64,000 nucleotides of DNA from Flavobacterium johnsoniae (GTDB taxonomy: Bacteria; Bacteroidota; Bacteroidia; Flavobacteriales; Flavobacteriaceae): contig NZ_MLFK01000002.1 in the NCBI RefSeq assembly GCF_001879205.1, positions 372,001 through 436,000 of the forward strand, given 5' to 3'. The number at the start of each line of letters is the position of its first letter. Position 1 is the first letter of the stretch. Of the stretch, positions 60,073 through 64,000 are shown one piece after another. The translations under genes were made by a program, and so were the position numbers. The notes under the pieces were generated by a model. That model did no database searches and was not told the DNA's origin. It worked only from the letters and a program-made list of their open reading frames with translations.

Positions 60073-61533
60073 ATGCTAAAGCAATTTTTAAATTTAAAAT
60101 TATCCCAAAAATTATCTCCGCAGCAAATTCAGCTGATGAAGTTAATTCAATTGCCTACGCAAGCTTTTGAGCAACGTTTATTAGAAGAAATGAACGAAAA
60201 TCCGGCTCTTGAAGCTGGAAAAGAAGATGAATACGAAGCAGATGAATTTGCAAATGAAGACTACGACGATTATGATGATGCAGAATCGGACAGAATCGAA
60301 GCAGACGATATTAATATAGACGAATATCTGAGCGACGATGATACCCCAGATTACAAAACTCAGGTTAACAATTACAGCGAAGACGAAGAACGCGAAACGC
60401 CTTTTGCTTCGCCGATAAGTTTTCATCAGGATTTGATCAATCAGCTGAATACTTTTATTTTGAATGATGAAGAACGCGAAATCGCTGAATTCCTTGTGGG
60501 AAGTATTGATGATATGGGTTACATCCGAAGAAGTGTTCCGGATATTGTAGACGATATGGCTTTTACTCAGGGAATTTATACTGACGAAGCAATGGTCGAA
60601 AAAATGATGACCGTGATTCACGAATTAGAACCTTCGGGAGTTGGAGCGCGTGATTTACAGGAATGTTTATTATTGCAGTTAAAGCATAAAACCCCAACAG
60701 AATACGTTGATTTGGCGATTGATATTATCGAAAACCAGTTTGATGCTTTCACAAAGAAACATTACGACAAACTATTACAGAAATACAGCGTTTCGAACGA
60801 ACAGCTTAAAAAAGCCATTCACGAAATCGAAAGGTTAAACCCAAAACCGGGCGGTTCATTCACAGGAAATAATAAAGTCACCGAAAATGTCGTTCCGGAT
60901 TTCGCCATAAGAATTGTCGACGGCGAACTGGAATTGACCTTAAACGGCCGAAATGCTCCTTCCCTGCACGTTTCTAAAGATTATCAGGAAATGATGCAGA
61001 CGTATAAAGATTCACGCGATAAATCGGCTGCACAGAAAGATGCAGTTCAGTTTATTAAACAAAAACTGGATTCGGCTAAATGGTTTATTGACGCGATCAG
61101 ACAACGCCAGGAAACGCTTTTTGTTACTATGAATGCCATTATGCATTATCAGGAAGAATATTTCCTAGACGGCGACGAAACCAAACTAAAACCAATGATC
61201 TTAAAAGACATTGCAGATATGGTTGGCTTGGATATTTCGACTATTTCGCGTGTTGCCAACAGCAAATATGTTGAAACACCATACGGAACAAAACTGATTA
61301 AAGAATTTTTCTCTGAGGCAATGAAAAATGATCAGGGAGAAGATGTTTCGACTTTAGAAATTAAAAAGATTCTTCAAAACACAATTGAGGAAGAAGATAA
61401 AAAGAAACCGCTTCCGGACGATCAATTGGCAGAAATCTTAAAAGAAAAAGGGTATCCAATTGCAAGAAGAACAATTGCAAAATACCGCGAACAATTAGAT
61501 ATTCCGGTTGCAAGAATGAGAAAAAAGATTTAA
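60073..61533 (+). CDS. rpoN: RNA polymerase sigma-54 factor
   Basis: A 486-residue alternative sigma factor that needs AAA+ activators. Region I is at the N-terminus (LKLSQKLSPQQIQLMKLIQL, Gln-rich; contact with activators), region II is acidic (about residues 45-110, Asp/Glu-rich), the core-binding and helix-turn-helix regions follow (PSGVGARDLQECLLLQLKH, then DIADMVGLDISTISRVAN), and the RpoN box is ARRTIAKYREQLDIP near the C-terminus. Length is normal. It starts about 150 bases after asnS; the gap contains tandem and inverted copies of a GTTTCAAGTTTCAGG-like sequence. No activator gene is close by. Confidence 0.95.
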   Translation: MLKQFLNLKLSQKLSPQQIQLMKLIQLPTQAFEQRLLEEMNENPALEAGKEDEYEADEFANEDYDDYDDAESDRIEADDINIDEYLSDDDTPDYKTQVNNYSEDEERETPFASPISFHQDLINQLNTFILNDEEREIAEFLVGSIDDMGYIRRSVPDIVDDMAFTQGIYTDEAMVEKMMTVIHELEPSGVGARDLQECLLLQLKHKTPTEYVDLAIDIIENQFDAFTKKHYDKLLQKYSVSNEQLKKAIHEIERLNPKPGGSFTGNNKVTENVVPDFAIRIVDGELELTLNGRNAPSLHVSKDYQEMMQTYKDSRDKSAAQKDAVQFIKQKLDSAKWFIDAIRQRQETLFVTMNAIMHYQEEYFLDGDETKLKPMILKDIADMVGLDISTISRVANSKYVETPYGTKLIKEFFSEAMKNDQGEDVSTLEIKKILQNTIEEEDKKKPLPDDQLAEILKEKGYPIARRTIAKYREQLDIPVARMRKKI

Positions 61534-61543
61534 AATTTCTTTA

Positions 61544-61575
61544 ACCATATAAGAAATATAAGTTCATCTAAAAAT
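61544..61575. repeat. Dispersed AT-rich repeat, copy 2 (ACCATATAAG type)
   Basis: Starts ACCATATAAGAAATATAAG and matches 29 of 32 bases of 15309-15340. It lies immediately before the rpoN terminator, as copy 1 lies before a hairpin. Confidence 0.5.
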
Positions 61576-61577
61576 AT

Positions 61578-61619
61578 CAAAGCCCAATAGATTTTAAATC
61601 TATTGGGCTTTGTTTTTCC
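61578..61619 (+). terminator. Intrinsic terminator of rpoN
   Basis: CAAAGCCCAATAGATTT (61578-61594), one base, then AAATCTATTGGGCTTTG (61596-61612) forms a perfect 17-base stem, followed by T residues. Confidence 0.9.
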
Positions 61620-61657
61620 CACATAATCATTGCACATCAAATCGGATTAAATCCCCC

Positions 61658-61734
61658 ACAATATAGCTCGAGCCGAAGCTTCTTTTGTAGTTCCGAAAGA
61701 ACTAATCATATTGTAGAGCTGGACTTCAGTCCAG
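61658..61734. ncRNA. Candidate structured RNA element between convergent terminators
   Basis: ACAATAT (61658-61664) pairs with ATATTGT (61708-61714), enclosing AGTTC-CGAAA-GAACT (61689-61703); next comes CTGGACT-TC-AGTCCAG (61719-61734). So there are three stems in 77 bases, in a gap without a gene and bounded by the terminators of rpoN and of the next minus-strand gene. It can be a small RNA or a transposable palindromic element. Confidence 0.35.
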
Positions 61735-61756
61735 TTTAATATATGCATATAAAAAC

Positions 61757-61789
61757 AAACCCGACAGGCTTTTGAAGCCTGTCGGGTTT
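61757..61789 (-). terminator. Terminator of the small membrane protein gene
   Basis: AAACCCGACAGGCTT (61757-61771), loop TTG, AAGCCTGTCGGGTTT (61775-61789): a perfect 15-base stem. Read on the minus strand it is followed by GTTTTTATAT. It shares its arms with the terminator at 29874-29902. Confidence 0.85.
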
Positions 61790-61799
61790 ACCAACAGAA

Positions 61800-62237
61800 T
61801 TATTTATACTGATCCGGTAATATTTTTACTTGAAACAAAAATACTTTCTTTTTGTCGCTGTAACTGTAAACTAATGTATAATCATTATCTCTAAAAACAC
61901 GAAGCCCGGGGTTTCCTTTCGCAGTACTTAAAAGGCTTTTATGAATTTCCTCCTTAATTACATCAACCTCCGCAGTTTCTTTCACTACATTACTTAATGT
62001 TAAATTATATTGAACCAGTCTCTCCTCTGGTAAAGTAACACTGTCTAAACGAATACCTTCCTGAATAGGAACAGGACAGCTTTTATTGTATTTTTCGACT
62101 AATTCTGTGATTTCAGTATTTACTTCATCTGCTTTTTCAGAAAGAAAAAACTGAAAGAAAACAGCCAGTCCTATGGCAATTACAATTATAACTAATAATA
62201 AAATATTCTGTCTTTTTTTACTTTGTTTTTCTGTCAT
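61800..62237 (-). CDS. Membrane-anchored small protein of unknown function
   Basis: A 145-residue protein with a basic start (MTEKQSKKRQN), one membrane helix at about residues 12-32 (ILLLVIIVIAIGLAVFFQFF) and a periplasmic domain of about 110 residues (VEKYNKSCPVPIQEGIRLDS, then LPEERLVQYNLTLSNVVKET and the end VFLFQVKILPDQYK). The single Cys before PVP is conserved-looking. No family recognised. It lies downstream of the thymidine kinase gene on the same strand (about 30 bases apart) and is probably co-transcribed. Confidence 0.78.
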   Translation of the reverse strand: MTEKQSKKRQNILLLVIIVIAIGLAVFFQFFLSEKADEVNTEITELVEKYNKSCPVPIQEGIRLDSVTLPEERLVQYNLTLSNVVKETAEVDVIKEEIHKSLLSTAKGNPGLRVFRDNDYTLVYSYSDKKKVFLFQVKILPDQYK

Positions 62238-62267
62238 TGCTTTTAAAACTTAAATGTAATTTACAAT

Positions 62268-62858
62268 CTATTTTTCCTGGTTTTTCTTCATTGCTTTAAA
62301 GTACGCTGCACGGCTAAGCGGCTCGTATTCTTCGGTTTCACCAAGCATCACCAATTTATCATTGTCTGTTTTTCTAAAACTGTAATTTGCCAGATTTCCG
62401 GTTCTGTTGCAGACAGCGTGTACTTTGGTAACATATTCTGCCGTTGCCATTAGTGCCGGCATGGGTCCAAAAGGGTTTCCTTTAAAATCCATATCAAGCC
62501 CTGCCACTACCACACGAATTCCCTGATTAGCAAGATCATTACAAACAGTAACAATTTCATCATCAAAAAACTGAGCTTCATCGATCCCAATAACATCGCA
62601 GCCTTGTGCCAAAATAGCAATATTAGCTGCTGCAGGGACCGGCGTTGAACGAATCTCATTGGCATCATGCGACACCACCATTTCGTCATGATAACGGGTA
62701 TCTATAGAAGGTTTAAAAATTTCGACTCTTTGTTTGGCAAATTGAGCGCGTTTTAATCTGCGGATTAATTCCTCGGTTTTACCCGAAAACATTGATCCAC
62801 AAATAACTTCAATCCAACCAAATTGTTCTTTGTGATTTACTGTATTTTCGAGAAACAT
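62268..62858 (-). CDS. tdk: Thymidine kinase (type II)
   Basis: Phosphorylates thymidine for the salvage pathway. From the ATG at 62856-62858 the protein has 196 residues, close to the usual size. The P-loop is [15 protein letters not shown] (about residues 21-35), the catalytic region [13 protein letters not shown] near residue 95 has the general base Glu, and the lasso region [11 protein letters not shown] binds the nucleoside. Family members bind zinc through four Cys/His; here only one Cys is visible in the zinc loop (AVCNRTGNL), so the zinc site appears degenerate. The frame is open 31 codons further up, but TACTTTTG (minus strand, 62949-62956) would start transcription near 62943, so the inner ATG is preferred. 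Confidence 0.92.
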   Translation of the reverse strand: MFLENTVNHKEQFGWIEVICGSMFSGKTEELIRRLKRAQFAKQRVEIFKPSIDTRYHDEMVVSHDANEIRSTPVPAAANIAILAQGCDVIGIDEAQFFDDEIVTVCNDLANQGIRVVVAGLDMDFKGNPFGPMPALMATAEYVTKVHAVCNRTGNLANYSFRKTDNDKLVMLGETEEYEPLSRAAYFKAMKKNQEK

Positions 62859-62948
62859 TTTGTATTTTTCTGCCTTTAAAAATGAATAGTTTTTATTACT
62901 TTGTACTGGTAATAAATCGACGTAAAAATGTGCTGTTTTACATTTTTT

Positions 62949-62956
62949 CAAAAGTA
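62949..62956 (-). promoter_or_regulatory. -7 element of the tdk promoter
   Basis: Read on the minus strand, TACTTTTG matches TANNTTTG. It lies about 90 bases before the chosen start codon, leaving a moderately long leader. Confidence 0.4.
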
Positions 62957-63093
62957 GAAAATTTTTATCAAATCGGAGATTGGCTGACGCTTATTAACAG
63001 AAATAAAAAAATATCTATTAGATTTCCTTAAGAATAAAGACATTCAGACATCAAATACACTAAAATACCTTATTCACTATAATTTCAACAGTT

Positions 63094-64000
63094 ATGAAAA
63101 AAAAATTGGAAGCCGATTTAATCAGCATTGCACATCGAATTTTAAAGCTTAAAAATAAATCCGATATCAATCAATTATATCTTGAAACACAGAAATTATA
63201 TGAGAAACTAGCGATTTTAAAATTTGTTGATGAAAATTTCGACGAAGTAAAACCAACTATCAGCCACAGCGAAATAAGTTCTAAAATCGAAACGATCTTT
63301 GAAAAAGAAGAAACTAAGGCCGAAACCAAAATTGAAACTCCAGTTCCAGTTGAAGAAATTAAAGCTGAAGAAACTCCTGAACCAGTAATTATTGAAGAAG
63401 TAAAGGCAGAAATTCCGGAAGAAATCGTTGCTGAAGCAATTATCCCGGAAGAAACTCCGGAAGAAACTCCTGAACCTGTTGAAGAAACGGTCGAAGAACC
63501 AATTACAGAACCCGAAGTTGAAGCGATTGAGGAAACTGAAAAGACAGCTGAACCAAAAAATAATACGGAAGAATTTTCGTTTACAACTGTAAATGAGTTA
63601 AAACCAATTCCGGATTTTAAACCTGCTTTCGAATTAGATCTGGAAGAAGTAAAAAACGAAGTTACCGAAGAAATTAAAGAAGAGCCTAAAGCAGCAGCAC
63701 CGAAGCCAGGACCAATTCCTATTGCATTTGAAGATTTCGGAATAAATTATGCCGATGCCCAATTTGTAAAAGTAGACAGTTTTGAAGCCGTTCCTCCCGC
63801 TTCAACTCCTGATTTAAAAGAGCAAAAAGTGATTGAAACAGCCGTTTTAGAAACTTCAAAAGAACCTAAATCAGTTTCTTTAAACGAGAAATTGGCAAAA
63901 GGTTTTCATATTGATTTAAACGACCGAATTGCTTTTACTAAAAACCTTTTCGGAAACAGCACCGAAGATTACAGCCGCGTCTTAAATCAGTTATTAACTT
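63094..64000 (+). CDS. Glu-rich cytoplasmic protein, N-terminal part (cut by window edge)
   Basis: The frame from the ATG at 63094 stays open to the right edge, about 302 codons. The N-terminal 45 residues form a helix (KKLEADLISIAHRILKLKNK). Residues about 60-220 are a low-complexity acidic stretch with repeats such as EEIKAEETPEPVIIEE, rich in Glu, Pro and Val. A segment with FGINYADAQFVKVDSFEAVP follows, and the last visible part, LAKGFHIDLNDRIAFTKNLF and then GNSTEDYSRVLNQLL, looks like the start of a folded C-terminal domain. No signal peptide. No function recognised. Divergent from tdk. Confidence 0.8.
   Translation, partial: MKKKLEADLISIAHRILKLKNKSDINQLYLETQKLYEKLAILKFVDENFDEVKPTISHSEISSKIETIFEKEETKAETKIETPVPVEEIKAEETPEPVIIEEVKAEIPEEIVAEAIIPEETPEETPEPVEETVEEPITEPEVEAIEETEKTAEPKNNTEEFSFTTVNELKPIPDFKPAFELDLEEVKNEVTEEIKEEPKAAAPKPGPIPIAFEDFGINYADAQFVKVDSFEAVPPASTPDLKEQKVIETAVLETSKEPKSVSLNEKLAKGFHIDLNDRIAFTKNLFGNSTEDYSRVLNQLLT

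Noticed and set aside
60181..60621. 146-codon open frame on the minus strand inside rpoN
   Set aside because: Antisense to the acidic region of RpoN; composition (Ile/Phe/Val runs) follows from GAA/GAT codons read backwards.
1..64000. CRISPR array, prophage, integrase, insertion sequence, toxin-antitoxin or secondary metabolite cluster
   Set aside because: No regularly spaced direct repeats, transposase or integrase motifs, or related enzyme sets were seen on either strand.
1..64000. tRNA or rRNA genes
   Set aside because: No T-loop (GGTTCGAATCC-like) sequence with matching acceptor stems in any gap, and no rRNA-like sequence.

Overview
The window looks like ordinary chromosome from a member of the family Flavobacteriaceae, most probably Flavobacterium or a close relative. 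The evidence is AT-rich DNA, almost no Shine-Dalgarno sequences, many promoter-like TANNTTTG hexamer-type -7 elements typical of Bacteroidota, several TonB-dependent receptors with SusC/RagA-like architecture, a type IX secretion (T9SS) C-terminal sorting tail, DUF4271/DUF4296/DUF3098/DUF5686/DUF5808 family proteins that are nearly confined to this group, and housekeeping proteins (LeuRS, TyrRS, AsnRS, TruB, UppP, FtsX, PyrH, Frr, RpoN, Tdk) of Bacteroidota type. I see no tRNA, rRNA, CRISPR array, prophage, transposase or integrase.

Layout. 1-2.3 kb: start of fructose-1,6-bisphosphatase, a GNAT acetyltransferase and aspartate kinase. 2.4-7 kb: a TonB-dependent receptor with two tandem paralogous membrane-anchored AraC regulators upstream. 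7-12.7 kb: small DUF5808 protein, a very large predicted outer-membrane barrel, a Lys/Ala repeat protein and a MurG-like glycosyltransferase. 12.7-21 kb: a probable phosphate locus (OprO/OprP-like porin, PhoR-like kinase, PhoB-like regulator) divergent from a receptor, a beta-helix-like lipoprotein and a small T9SS-tailed protein. 21-30.6 kb: LuxE-like protein, a frameshifted small membrane gene, TyrRS, an NAD-dependent epimerase, DUF4296 lipoprotein, dihydroorotase, dolichol-phosphate-mannose-synthase-like GT2, DUF4271, HemD, Lrp/AsnC regulator and a zinc metallopeptidase. 30.7-36 kb: a TPR histidine kinase/LuxR-type regulator pair, a small lipoprotein, an ECF sigma factor with a candidate membrane partner, and an alpha/beta hydrolase. 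36-39.5 kb: LeuRS with an unusually large insertion. 39.7-42.9 kb: a ModE-type DNA-binding protein without molybdate-binding domain, a TonB-dependent receptor, and a lipoprotein with a sulfite-oxidase-type molybdopterin fold. This is the best candidate for an under-described system: outer-membrane acquisition or sensing of molybdenum (or tungsten, or a cofactor). 43-48.5 kb: FtsX-DUF3098-UppP-TruB, a thioredoxin-like protein, PyrH-Frr. 48.6-58.2 kb: DUF5686 outer-membrane protein, CPA2 antiporter, LytS/LytR-type pair, SMR transporter, MMPL/RND exporter. 58.5-64 kb: AsnRS, RpoN, a small membrane protein, thymidine kinase and the start of a Glu-rich protein cut by the window edge.

Intergenic DNA is unusually rich in inverted repeats: intrinsic terminators between convergent genes, plus dispersed palindromic elements at about 4.7, 36.2, 42.9, 51.2, 58.2-58.4 and 61.7 kb, some of which share sequence with each other. 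These, the frameshifted gene at 22.2-22.5 kb, a candidate 25-codon gene at 46.1 kb and the molybdenum-type locus are the parts that a standard annotation would probably miss or under-describe.
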